From Paracoccaceae bacterium (GTDB lineage Bacteria; Pseudomonadota; Alphaproteobacteria; Rhodobacterales; Rhodobacteraceae), in assembly GCA_002697345.1 (NCBI GenBank), contig NZVE01000051.1:1-44759 (forward strand): a stretch of 44,759 bases of DNA, given 5' to 3'. This document shows positions 8,583 to 17,153 of this stretch, piece by piece. Each line of letters opens with the position of its first letter. The stretch's first letter is position 1. The notes below the pieces were generated by a model. The model was not told the DNA's origin. It ran no database searches and saw only the letters and a program-made list of their open reading frames with translations. The translations under genes were made by a program, and so were the position numbers.

Positions 8583-8697
8583 TATTATTTTTGATAATTG
8601 ATGCCTGCTAGTAATCGTTTAGAGTTGACTTAAAACTCCATGGTAGTAAAAGGCTCTTTCTGGTGAATTTATTTATGTTGATGCAGGGAGCTTTATA

Positions 8698-8865
8698 ATG
8701 GCGAAACCAACCACGATTAAAATAAGGTTAAACTCCTCGGAGGGAACAGGGCATTTTTATGTAACAAAGAAAAATGCAAGAACTATGACAGAAAAAATGG
8801 TAGTTCGAAAATATGATCCTGTTGCCCGTAAGCATGTTGAATATAAAGAAGGAAAGATTAAGTAA
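8698..8865 (+). CDS. rpmG: 50S ribosomal protein L33
   Basis: A 55-residue protein starting [20 protein letters not shown] and ending YKEGKIK, with the family pattern FYVTKKN and the [10 protein letters not shown] segment. It belongs to the large ribosomal subunit. The zinc-binding cysteines of some L33 paralogues are absent, so this is the zinc-independent (C-minus) form. The ribosome-binding site CAGGGAG lies 8-14 bases upstream of the ATG. A strong terminator follows. Confidence 0.95.
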   Translation: MAKPTTIKIRLNSSEGTGHFYVTKKNARTMTEKMVVRKYDPVARKHVEYKEGKIK

Positions 8866-8890
8866 TATTCTGATAAATTTAAAATAAAAA

Positions 8891-8916
8891 AACCACGCCC
8901 AGGCGTGGTTTTTTAT
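8891..8916. terminator. bidirectional intrinsic terminator between rpmG and the BI-1 gene
   Basis: AACCACGCC (8891-8899) and GGCGTGGTT (8902-8910) form a nine-base inverted repeat, in practice an 8-bp stem with a CCAG loop. It is preceded by an A-run and followed by a T-run (TTTTTTATTTT), so it can stop transcription from both the plus-strand rpmG and the minus-strand gene that converges on it. It is the clearest terminator in the window. Confidence 0.9.
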
Positions 8917-8956
8917 TTTATTACTTATGATTATTTATAACAGAAAGCTTTACCTA

Positions 8957-9679
8957 TTAATTACGGTTTCCCATAAAGCTAAGTAAAAACATAAACATAT
9001 TTAAAAAATTAAGATATAAGCTCAAAGCACCCATAATAGCAGATTTAGCTAACCAATCCGTATTTCCGCTACGTGACATTTGAATATAATCATTCTTAAT
9101 TCTTTGGGTGTCGTATGCTGTAAGACCTGCAAATATTAGTACACCTATTGAAGAAACGGCAAATTGCATTGCTGCTGACGCCATGAAAATATTAATTATT
9201 GACGCCACTATTAGACCGATTACACCCATCATTAGGAATGAGCCCCACGCAGAAATATCTTTTTTTGTTGTATATCCCCATATACTTAAACCTGAAAAAG
9301 CAATAGCCGTAACTAGAAAAGTTTGAGAGATTGACATACCGGTATATACTGCAAAAATATAACTTATTGATAACCCTACGAGAGCTGAAAAAGCCCAAAA
9401 TAAAAGTTGAGCCGCTCCTGCAGATAATTTATTAATTGTTGCACTTAAACCAAACACTACTGCTAGTGGTGCGAACATAACTACCCATTTAAGAGGCGAT
9501 CCAAAAATTACGGAAAGCATTGCATTATTATTCCCTACTACATAGGCGACTGCTCCAGTGATAAGCATAGCTATAGCCATTAAACTATAGGTTTTACTCA
9601 TATGTTTTTTTAGACCTTCGTCGATTGCTAAAGGTCTTGAGCTGGCTCCAGCTGTACGGATTGTGTCAAATTCAGCCAT
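8957..9679 (-). CDS. Bax inhibitor-1/YccA family membrane protein
   Basis: Start chosen at the ATG at 9679 (MAEFDTIRTAG) because GGAG lies 7 bases upstream; an in-frame ATG at 9691 would contain that ribosome-binding site. The 240-residue product has seven hydrophobic segments, among them YSLMAIAMLITGAVAYVVG, LVGLSISYIFAVYTG and ASIINIFMASA, and the conserved TAYDTQRIK near residue 190 followed by ALSLYLNFLNMF at the C-terminus, all typical of BI-1/YccA. Members are thought to modulate FtsH proteolysis or act as calcium-leak channels; no specific role can be read here. A 15-base dyad lies about 30 bases upstream of the start. Confidence 0.88.
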   Translation of the reverse strand: MAEFDTIRTAGASSRPLAIDEGLKKHMSKTYSLMAIAMLITGAVAYVVGNNNAMLSVIFGSPLKWVVMFAPLAVVFGLSATINKLSAGAAQLLFWAFSALVGLSISYIFAVYTGMSISQTFLVTAIAFSGLSIWGYTTKKDISAWGSFLMMGVIGLIVASIINIFMASAAMQFAVSSIGVLIFAGLTAYDTQRIKNDYIQMSRSGNTDWLAKSAIMGALSLYLNFLNMFMFLLSFMGNRN

Positions 9680-9813
9680 TTTTTTCTCCATTAAAATAAA
9701 TTATTACTTGTGTAACACTTACACCTACTCCCTATATGATCAATTCTTCACAAAAATTCAAGTATAACAGAAATTTAAATTAACTTTAAAATTTTGATCA
9801 AATACTTGTCAAA

Positions 9814-10788
9814 TTACTTTTGTGCCCTATTCGTTCTTACAGTCACCTTGCCAGTGGATGCTCGCGATCTAAGTAAGTTTAAGCCGCTTTCAGTATTCTC
9901 TAGTTCTACAGTATCACTGATGTGGGGTTGAATTTTTCCGTCCACATATAATTCAAATAACTTGATCAAACTATTCGAAATCACAGATGGTTTAAATTTT
10001 TGATAACCGCCCCAATAAAAACCAATTATATTTATATTTTTTACGAGTAGATGATTTGCTGGAATTTGTGGAATGTCTCCACTTGCAAATCCAATCGTCA
10101 ATAACCTTGCTTCTGGGTTGCTGGCTCTGAGAGCTGATTTAAATTGCTCTCCACCAACAGGATCGTAAACAACATCTGCCCCACCTAGTTCTTTTACTAT
10201 TTTTCGGAGGTCATCTTTGTTTGTATCAATTAGGTGAGTGGCTCCAGCTTTTTTTGCGATCGCTAGCTTTTCTGGGCCTCTTGCCGCTGCTATTACATTA
10301 GCTCCCAGGACTTTACCTATTTCTACGGCTGTCAAACCAACCCCACCTGCGGCACCTAAGACTAAAAGGTTTTCGTTAGGTTGAAGTTTTGCCCGATAAT
10401 CCAAGGCTACGTGACTTGTAGAGTAAGCCACCTGAAACGCTGAGGCCACGTCAAAGGTCATGCTCTCAGGTATATTGATACACAGATCGGCTGAGAATAC
10501 ACCAAATTCTGCTAACCCACCATTTCCACCAAAAACTGCAATTCGTGATCCAATAGCTGGATAGTTTACATTTGGCCCAAGCTCAACAACTTCGCCGGCA
10601 ACTTCCATTCCCAAGGTGAATGGAAGAGGGGGTAGTTCTTGATAGGTACCTTTTAACATTAAAAGATCAGCAAAGTTTAGACCACAAGAAAAAATTTTTA
10701 TTAAAACTTGCCCTGGTCCCGGCTTAGGTTTGGGAATATCTACTAAAGCTGGAGGGTCACCAAAGTGTTTAACTTGCATTGCTTTCAT
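9814..10788 (-). CDS. NADPH:quinone oxidoreductase family protein (MDR superfamily)
   Basis: A 324-residue medium-chain dehydrogenase/reductase without the structural or catalytic zinc cysteines, hence a quinone-oxidoreductase (QOR) type enzyme. GroES-like N-terminus with SCGLNFADLLMLKG (about 35-48) and PFTLGMEVAGEVVELG, then the nucleotide-binding GAAGGVGLTAVEIGK (about 144-158) and the VVYDPVGGEQF motif. Likely reaction is NADPH-dependent reduction of quinones or of activated alkenes. GGAG lies 11 bases upstream of the ATG. It is divergent from the HisN-type gene, with 133 bases between the two starts. Confidence 0.85.
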   Translation of the reverse strand: MKAMQVKHFGDPPALVDIPKPKPGPGQVLIKIFSCGLNFADLLMLKGTYQELPPLPFTLGMEVAGEVVELGPNVNYPAIGSRIAVFGGNGGLAEFGVFSADLCINIPESMTFDVASAFQVAYSTSHVALDYRAKLQPNENLLVLGAAGGVGLTAVEIGKVLGANVIAAARGPEKLAIAKKAGATHLIDTNKDDLRKIVKELGGADVVYDPVGGEQFKSALRASNPEARLLTIGFASGDIPQIPANHLLVKNINIIGFYWGGYQKFKPSVISNSLIKLFELYVDGKIQPHISDTVELENTESGLNLLRSRASTGKVTVRTNRAQK

Positions 10789-10921
10789 AACAAAATTGAC
10801 TCCTTTTTAACTACTTTCTTATACGAGTTTGTATATTTTTAAATACAAAGAGCAAATTTAAAATATTCAAACTTAAGGATTAGTGCTACGTGATAATTAT
10901 TCACTTAATTTAAGGTTAGTT

Positions 10922-11719
10922 ATGAATAAATTAGAAAAAGATCAATTGATAAAACTTGCCCATGCAGTGGCGGATGTAGCTAGAGTTGAGACGTTAAAAT
11001 ATTTTCGTATAAGTTCTTTAACTGTGGAGTCAAAAGAGGATATTTTGTTCGATCCAGTGACAATAGCTGATCGGAGAGCAGAAAAAGCTATGCGAGAACT
11101 TATTGAATTAAATCGTCCAAACGATGGTATTTTAGGGGAGGAGTATCCTCCAAAAATTGGATCAACAGGGTTTACTTGGGTTTTAGATCCGATTGATGGT
11201 ACCCGCGGTTATATTTCTGGAACCCCTACATGGGGTACTTTAATAGCTTTAAATCATAAAGGTACTTCAATATTTGGGATTATAGACCAGCCTTATATTA
11301 ACGAGAGATTTTCTGGTGGCTTTGATGAAAAACTTTTTAGCGGTCCATTTGGAGAGAAAAACCTTGGCGTATCAAAAGTTAAAGAGTTAAGAAAGGCAGT
11401 TTTGTTTTCTACCTATCCCGAAATAGGTTCTAAAACAGAATTGGAGGGCTTCAAGCAGGTTGCAAAACACTGTAAGTTAACTCGTTACGGTCTAGACTGT
11501 TACGCTTACGGTCTTTTGGCATTGGGACATATTGATGTCATTGTTGAGGCGGGATTAAAGGCTTATGATGTTCAAGCACCGATTGCAGTAATCAAAGCAG
11601 CGGGAGGTAACGTAACTAATTGGATCGGTGGACCAGCTGAAGAAGGTGGCAGAGTTTTAGCTACGTGTAATTCACAGCTTCACAGCAAAGCGTTGAATAT
11701 TCTAAAATTAATTACGTGA
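10922..11719 (+). CDS. hisN: inositol monophosphatase family, probable histidinol-phosphatase
   Basis: Start is taken as ATG 10922 with AAGG 6 bases upstream; a GTG at 10883 in the same frame lacks a ribosome-binding site. The 265-residue product has the metal-binding motifs of the IMPase fold: GILGEEYP (Glu73/Glu74) and VLDPIDGTRGYISGTPTWG (Asp89, Asp92), followed by YGLLALGHIDVIVEA and AYDVQAPIAVIKAAGG with its metal-binding Asp. TRGYISGTPTWG is the form usual in the HisN-type histidinol phosphatases of alphaproteobacteria, so the last phosphatase step of histidine synthesis is the favoured role. Inositol or 3'(2'),5'-bisphosphate phosphatase activity is the alternative. Confidence 0.8.
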   Translation: MNKLEKDQLIKLAHAVADVARVETLKYFRISSLTVESKEDILFDPVTIADRRAEKAMRELIELNRPNDGILGEEYPPKIGSTGFTWVLDPIDGTRGYISGTPTWGTLIALNHKGTSIFGIIDQPYINERFSGGFDEKLFSGPFGEKNLGVSKVKELRKAVLFSTYPEIGSKTELEGFKQVAKHCKLTRYGLDCYAYGLLALGHIDVIVEAGLKAYDVQAPIAVIKAAGGNVTNWIGGPAEEGGRVLATCNSQLHSKALNILKLIT

Positions 11720-11774
11720 GCTATTGTAAGGTTTTCAGGCCTCAATCTTTACGGAATTAGAAATATCTCCAAAA

Positions 11775-13079
11775 CTACTTTACTTTAGGTAACCATTTTT
11801 CACCTTTAATAAAAACATCTTTAATTGCGCGATCGTCACCCATCATAATTGTAGGAAATACGAGTTCCCAAATATTCTTAGACTGTTTTGCGCGTTGTGA
11901 GATAGCGGTAGTGGAGTAGAGGTCTAAGACTAAAATATCTGCCTCCATTCCAGGAGCTAAATTGCCAATTTTTTTATCCAGATGTATCGACTCTGCTGAG
12001 CCCCTAGTTGAAAGCCATAAAAGGTCGGCTGGATGAAGAGCATGACCTCTCAATTGAGCTATTTCATAGGCAGTGGCCATAACTTTTAACATTGAGAAAG
12101 ATGAGCCTCCACCAATATCTGTTGCTAACCCAATTTTTTGTCCTGCACGTGCTAACCCTTTCATATCAAATAGGCCGGACCCAATAAATGTATTTGATGT
12201 AGGGCAGTGAATTATGGATGCATTAACCTCTTTTATTCTACTTTTCTCTCTATCAGTTAGATAAATGCCATGCCCAAAGACACTTCTCGGTCCTAAAAGC
12301 CCACTTTCTTCATAAGTATCTAAATAATCCTTTGATGTTGGAAAAAGCTCTTTTACCCAATTTACTTCTTCAGGCTGCTCTCCAATGTGGGTTTGCATAA
12401 GACAGTCTGGATACTCTTTCCATAATGAACCAAGTGCGTTCAATTGTTCTGGAGTTGAGGTGGGAGAAAAACGTGGAGTGATCACGTAACCAAGCCTGTT
12501 AACCCCGTGCCATTTCTCTATTAATGTTTTACTTTGATCATAGGAAGCTTGAGCTGAATCGCGTAAATAGCTAGGGGCATTTCTATCCATACAAGTTTTT
12601 CCAGTTAAAGCACGCAGACCTCGGGCTTTCGCTTCAGTAAAGAAAGCGTCCACACTCTCGGGGTGTATAGTTCCGTAACTTACGGATGTTGTGACTCCAT
12701 GAGAAAGACAAATATCAAAATATCTTGAAGCAATTTCCAATGCATATCCAATATTATGGAACTTTCCTTCTTCTGGAAATGTATATTCATTAAGCCAATC
12801 AATTAATCGACGACCCCAGCTATTAATAATTGCCGTTTGTGGAAAATGTAGATGTGCATCAACAAAGCCTGCTAATATTAAGTTCTCTTTGCGATCAATG
12901 ATTTCTGCGTCAGCTGGTAAATTTAAGCCTTGTGTATCTATAACCTTTTCAATGACGCCATTTTTTATAAAGACAGCGCCGGTATCTAGGAATGAATATG
13001 AACCCTCTAAACCATCTACCATAGGGTTCTGTTTAAAGCTGAGAGTTTTTCCTAAAATTATTTTTGTTTTACTATACAT
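11775..13079 (-). CDS. guaD: guanine deaminase
   Basis: A 434-residue amidohydrolase that converts guanine to xanthine and ammonia in purine catabolism. Metal ligands are visible: DAHLHFPQ (His76, His78), QTHIGEQ, FGHGIYL and ATDIGGGSSFSM (Asp). The segments HCPTSNTFIGSGLFDM and MDRNAPSYLRD are characteristic of guanine deaminase rather than of cytosine deaminase or chlorohydrolases. Length agrees with the family (430-450). It converges with hisN. No xanthine-processing genes lie next to it in this window. Confidence 0.92.
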   Translation of the reverse strand: MYSKTKIILGKTLSFKQNPMVDGLEGSYSFLDTGAVFIKNGVIEKVIDTQGLNLPADAEIIDRKENLILAGFVDAHLHFPQTAIINSWGRRLIDWLNEYTFPEEGKFHNIGYALEIASRYFDICLSHGVTTSVSYGTIHPESVDAFFTEAKARGLRALTGKTCMDRNAPSYLRDSAQASYDQSKTLIEKWHGVNRLGYVITPRFSPTSTPEQLNALGSLWKEYPDCLMQTHIGEQPEEVNWVKELFPTSKDYLDTYEESGLLGPRSVFGHGIYLTDREKSRIKEVNASIIHCPTSNTFIGSGLFDMKGLARAGQKIGLATDIGGGSSFSMLKVMATAYEIAQLRGHALHPADLLWLSTRGSAESIHLDKKIGNLAPGMEADILVLDLYSTTAISQRAKQSKNIWELVFPTIMMGDDRAIKDVFIKGEKWLPKVK

Positions 13080-13213
13080 TTATACAACGTACCCTAATGT
13101 AAAAAATAACGAAATGAAAAACTAAAGCCTAACTCATTATAAGAACAATTAGTTTTTGAAAATAAAATTTGAGGAAGGAGTATAATGAAAATTCATGGGG
13201 ATATTGATATAAC

Positions 13214-15067
13214 TCAACTTTTTGGAATCTTCAGAGCAATTGTTTTACCATTCTTTTTATATCGAAGCTCTTTGCTGTTTATAGAGAGGACGCGGCCTTC
13301 ATCAAGGTAGTCACCTAATCTAATTGTCTCTATTGTTCCATTTGGAAATCTAATTAGTGCCTTTACCTTTCTAGCTCTTCCCGATGTTCCTATTAAAGTT
13401 ATTTGCTTTAAGTCAATTGAGTTTTTATCAACAGCTGCTTTAATCACGGTTTTTGAAGAGACCCCATTCGGGCGCGCTCGACTCACGACAGCCACGGAGG
13501 CTTTATTAACATTGTCTTTTATCACATCCAAGATTTTCTGCTCGAGTAAGCCTGTCCGTTTCCCGGGCATCTGTGTGATTGATTTTAGATCAGGCAATTG
13601 ACCTAACTTTATTCGCTCTTGCAACTCAACCATACTGTAAGGACGCAACCTTGGTTTATTAAGTTTAAGGTCATTTTTTGATTCCTCTTTTTGTTTTAAA
13701 CTTTGTTCGAATGGGCGTTTTCGTGCGGGTACTGGGGTAGTACCCAAATAAATCATTATTCCGTCAGAATTTAATGTACCTTCGATACTTGGATTGACTA
13801 ACCCTTGAGCATTCAGTGCAAATTTAGTTTCTGGTGAAGTGGGAGATAGTGGCGCCCTAAAGGGAACTTCTGAGTATTCACTTTTATCCATAGATATTGA
13901 TGGAGCATCAGAAAAAATTGGTACTTTATCGATTGCAGGGTTAAAAGAGTGATACTTATTTTCAATATTCTTTGTAGCTTCTAGTAATGGAGAAAGTTGC
14001 CAAATCCCATTTTTTTTATAGAGTTCTTCTGCTATTTTTTTATCAAATTTTTGAGGCTGTGATAGCTTGGCATCAATACGTGTCTTCGTAGTTTTTTCCC
14101 CTGAACCGAACTCTTTGGTCGTAGATTGAGATAAAGTATTTTCTTGGTTATCAACTCCCTCATTCCTATTATTACTTATAATAAATTCTGAAAGAAAATA
14201 AATCGAAATGAATGCAATTGGACCAAGTATGATTAACAAAACTACCAATAGAAAGCGTTTGATTCGTTTTCTGAAATCTGCTGCATTTCTTTCGTCTAGT
14301 TCGGAAAATGGTTTGAAAGACCCTAAATTTAGTTCAAGAGGATTTTTACTTTGCAAGGTTTCCTGATTTACGGTGTTTAAGGAAGGGCTCTCATTCAATG
14401 CATCCTTAATTATATTTTTTTCTGAAATATGCGGGCTTAGCAACTGACTTTTTTGAGAGGGTAATTCCAGAGTAGTATTGTCAATTTTAATGATTTTTAC
14501 GATCTCGTTATCAGGTTTAAACTGATAGATAGGCGACAAAATATTTGATCCTAAATTAGGCTCTGTTCCAAACAAGCCTATAGGTGGTATGGTGGTGAAC
14601 CCTGCTATTTTGAATTGAAACTGTTTAAAAAACCTCTCTACTTCGTGTAATAGCTCCTTTGATACCGCTATGATAGAGACATTGGGTGGGTCGCCACTTA
14701 CAGCGTAGGATAAGCTTTCTACCTTTCTAGTTGTTTCGTCAAATGAAGAACCTTGAGATATACTGACTGATTGAAGATAATCTGTTAGAGAGTCCTGCTT
14801 CTCTAATGCATACTGCACCTCTATTTCACTTACATTTGGCACTGAAACTTGTGTAAAAAATAGTTGGTTATGGGGAAGAATAATTTTTACGTAAGAATTA
14901 TTACCTCCCAGAGAGATAACTTTTTCACTTAAAGTATTTAATTCAAAGTCCAACTGTTTAGACTCAGTTGATACCGTTCCTTTTTCTTGCCATCCTTTTT
15001 GTTCTAGAGAGCGTTGTAAAAGAACAATATGATCTTCTGATAGTTTGAGCGCAAAATCTGGGGTCAT
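13214..15067 (-). CDS. bitopic membrane protein with secretion/pilus-like N- and C-terminal domains
   Basis: A 617-residue protein that I recognise only as a conserved roseobacter-type hypothetical. Residues 1-165 (ILPHNQLFFTQVSVP, then SEIEVQYALEKQ) resemble the actin-like cytoplasmic domain of PilM/GspL. A single membrane helix spans about 271-294 (RFLLVVLLIILGPIAFISIY), with arginine and lysine on its N-terminal side, so the N-terminus should be cytoplasmic. A long polar, proline-rich linker (about 300-500) crosses the periplasm. The end (about 553-617: VKALIRFPNGTIETIRLGD, then GRVLSINSKELRYKKNGK) has the small beta-rich pattern of PilP/GspC domains. Domain resemblance is from pattern only. 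The arrangement suggests an envelope-spanning scaffold. No pilin, secretin or ATPase gene is adjacent. Some databases label relatives as translation initiation factor 2, which is not supported. Confidence 0.6.
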   Translation of the reverse strand: MTPDFALKLSEDHIVLLQRSLEQKGWQEKGTVSTESKQLDFELNTLSEKVISLGGNNSYVKIILPHNQLFFTQVSVPNVSEIEVQYALEKQDSLTDYLQSVSISQGSSFDETTRKVESLSYAVSGDPPNVSIIAVSKELLHEVERFFKQFQFKIAGFTTIPPIGLFGTEPNLGSNILSPIYQFKPDNEIVKIIKIDNTTLELPSQKSQLLSPHISEKNIIKDALNESPSLNTVNQETLQSKNPLELNLGSFKPFSELDERNAADFRKRIKRFLLVVLLIILGPIAFISIYFLSEFIISNNRNEGVDNQENTLSQSTTKEFGSGEKTTKTRIDAKLSQPQKFDKKIAEELYKKNGIWQLSPLLEATKNIENKYHSFNPAIDKVPIFSDAPSISMDKSEYSEVPFRAPLSPTSPETKFALNAQGLVNPSIEGTLNSDGIMIYLGTTPVPARKRPFEQSLKQKEESKNDLKLNKPRLRPYSMVELQERIKLGQLPDLKSITQMPGKRTGLLEQKILDVIKDNVNKASVAVVSRARPNGVSSKTVIKAAVDKNSIDLKQITLIGTSGRARKVKALIRFPNGTIETIRLGDYLDEGRVLSINSKELRYKKNGKTIALKIPKS

Positions 15068-15214
15068 GGTCCCTAAGCTGAGTTATGTATTTGTTTATAT
15101 TTGGTGAGTTTGACAAGCAATATAAGTGTTGCCTACTTTAAGGCCTATATTACCAAAAGGGAAAGAAGATTTATCAAAATATCATTAATTATTTTCTATA
15201 ATATTTTGGATCAC

Positions 15215-15697
15215 TTAGTTCAAAATTAAACGCGATGAAATAATACCTGTATTAAATCCTGCCATTCTTAATTCTCCAAATAGTCGTTGGTACTCTATTT
15301 TTGGGCATTTATTTTGAACAACTTCTAAGCCCTGTTTCAATGCGATTCCTGCTGCTTCTTCATTGTGAACACCTATTTGCATCCAAATCGTTTTAAGTTT
15401 TTTTAGGTGCTTTAAGGCATCTTCTACAATAGGCAATACGGCTTCAGATTTTCGAAAAATATCTAACATATCGACTTTTACTTCTGAGTCTATCTCAGAA
15501 ATAGAACCTAAAATTTTTTCACCAAACAATATTTCACCTACATACATAGGATTAATTGGGATTACTCTGAAGTTTTTAAAGTATAAATACCTCAATACAA
15601 AATAACTGGGTCTAATTCTATTTGGTGAAACTCCAACACAGGCAATCACCTTTGTTGAACCTAAAATATTTTTTATGCGTTTGTCATTCGCGTTCAC
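15215..15697 (-). CDS. CoA-binding domain protein (YccU-like)
   Basis: A 160-residue Rossmann-fold protein beginning at a GTG that overlaps the stop of the upstream sulfhydrylase gene (TAGTG), so translation is coupled. Family signs are IACVGVSPNRIRPSYFVLRYL near residues 18-38, RVIPINPMYVGEILFGEKI (about 44-62), VDMLDIFRKSEAV and the IWMQIGVHNEEAAGIA motif. This is the stand-alone CoA-binding domain family related to the succinyl-CoA synthetase alpha N-terminus. A direct role in sulfur metabolism is not known, although pairing with metY is seen here. Confidence 0.85.
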   Translation of the reverse strand: MNANDKRIKNILGSTKVIACVGVSPNRIRPSYFVLRYLYFKNFRVIPINPMYVGEILFGEKILGSISEIDSEVKVDMLDIFRKSEAVLPIVEDALKHLKKLKTIWMQIGVHNEEAAGIALKQGLEVVQNKCPKIEYQRLFGELRMAGFNTGIISSRLILN

Positions 15698-16989
15698 TAA
15701 GAAGTAGCTTTTGCTAAAGCTTGATTAAGATCACCAATCAAATCTTCTACAGATTCAATTCCTATAGAGACCCGAACAGTATCTGGCGCTGCTCCCGCAG
15801 CCTGTTGTTGTTCCCGAGTAAGTTGACGATGTGTCGTAGATGCAGAATGAATAATGAGAGATCTGGCATCTCCTAGGTTTGCTACATGACTAAATATTTC
15901 CAAAGAATCTACTAACTTTATACATGCCTCATACCCCCCTTTGACACCAAAAGTGAAAAGTCCTCCAGCACCCCTTGGGCATATATGTTTAACTCTTTCA
16001 TAGTAAGGCGATGATTTAAGACCAGCATAGGAAACAAATTCCACGCGAGAATCTTCCTCTAACCATTTTGCAATCTTTTCGGCATTATCTACATGCCTTT
16101 CCATTCTCAAAGACAACGTTTCTATTCCACATAATGTGTAATGTGCTGCTTGTGGATTCATGGTCATTCCTAGATCGCGGAGACTAATGGCAATACCAAA
16201 AAAAGTGAATGCTAAGGGACCAAAGGTTTCAAAAAACTTAAGCCCGTGATATGCAGGTTCTGGCTCACTTAATGATGGAAACTTGTTAGATGATGCCCAG
16301 TCAAATTTGCCAGAGTCTACTACGCAACCACCTGTAACTGTCCCATTTCCAGTTAGATATTTAGTAGTTGAGTGAACAACCAGTGTAGCACCATGCTCTA
16401 TTGGTCTGCAAAGGTAAGGAGTTGCAGAAGTATTATCAACAATCAATGGTAGCAATGCCTTATCTGAAATTTTAGATATTTTATCTAAGTCAGTTATATA
16501 ACCTCCTGGGTTTGCAATTGACTCACAAAAGACTGCTCGCGTGTTTTCGTCTATGGCTTCAGTTATTGCTGACAAATCATCAAAGTCTACAAATTTAGCT
16601 GACCAGCCAAATCTTTTAATTGTTTGAGAGAACTGTGTAACTGTTCCTCCGTAAAGGCGGGTAGATACAACCACATTACAGCCTGGACTCATTAGAGGGA
16701 ATAGGGCCATTATTTGTGCAGCATGCCCTGAAGAACAACAGACTCCTCCAACACCACCTTCTAAAGTGGCTATCCTTTCTTGTAAGACAGCTACTGTCGG
16801 GTTCGTTAGCCTCGAGTATATATAACCTACTTCTTGGAGGTTGAAGAGAGCAGCTGCGTGCTCTGCGTCTCTAAATACGTAAGCAGTTGTCTGATGAATT
16901 GGAGTTTGCCGTGATCCCGTAGTCGGGTCTGGTCTTGCTCCGGCATGGATTTGCAATGTATCGAACCCGTAACTTTCTGTATCAGCCAT
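15697..16989 (-). CDS. metY: O-acetylhomoserine aminocarboxypropyltransferase / sulfhydrylase
   Basis: A 430-residue PLP enzyme of the Cys/Met metabolism family. It makes homocysteine (or methionine) from O-acetylhomoserine and sulfide (or methanethiol). The PLP lysine is Lys210 in VVHSTTKYLTGNGT; GYIYSRLTNPTVAVLQ near residue 56, SSGHAAQ, and VDNTSATPYLCRP (Asp185) are also present. Length of about 430 is right for MetY rather than for cystathionine gamma-synthase (about 380-400). AGGAG lies 9 bases upstream of the ATG. The gene is divergent from an Lrp regulator, and the region between them has several palindromes. Confidence 0.92.
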   Translation of the reverse strand: MADTESYGFDTLQIHAGARPDPTTGSRQTPIHQTTAYVFRDAEHAAALFNLQEVGYIYSRLTNPTVAVLQERIATLEGGVGGVCCSSGHAAQIMALFPLMSPGCNVVVSTRLYGGTVTQFSQTIKRFGWSAKFVDFDDLSAITEAIDENTRAVFCESIANPGGYITDLDKISKISDKALLPLIVDNTSATPYLCRPIEHGATLVVHSTTKYLTGNGTVTGGCVVDSGKFDWASSNKFPSLSEPEPAYHGLKFFETFGPLAFTFFGIAISLRDLGMTMNPQAAHYTLCGIETLSLRMERHVDNAEKIAKWLEEDSRVEFVSYAGLKSSPYYERVKHICPRGAGGLFTFGVKGGYEACIKLVDSLEIFSHVANLGDARSLIIHSASTTHRQLTREQQQAAGAAPDTVRVSIGIESVEDLIGDLNQALAKATS

Positions 16990-17153
16990 TGTATATGCTC
17001 CTATAGAGATGATTTATAACCATTAAGTACGGTTTTTTATTCTTTTTCAGAAAATAATTCTAAGTAAAATAGTTAATATTAACTTTTGTTCTTTTTTTCT
17101 TTAAATAGCTAAGCTATAAAGAATATTATTCTTTCAAATTAGGGAATTAAAGA
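16990..17153. promoter_or_regulatory. metY-lrp divergent regulatory region with three palindromes
   Basis: The 164-base region between the divergent starts contains three inverted repeats: AGTTAATATTAACT (17071-17084, perfect 14-mer), ATAGCT-A-AGCTAT (17105-17117) and AAAGAAT-ATT-ATTCTTT (17118-17134). The last two are back to back and end 20 bases before the lrp start codon. Lrp/AsnC proteins bind multiple degenerate AT-rich dyads and often control themselves and the divergent gene, so these are candidate operators. No SAM-II riboswitch-like pattern was recognised in front of metY. Confidence 0.5.

Noticed and set aside
16990-17153. Possible SAM-II riboswitch before metY
   Set aside because: SAM-II elements are common before met genes in alphaproteobacteria, but the minus-strand leader shows no matching pseudoknot pattern; the region is better explained by protein-binding palindromes.
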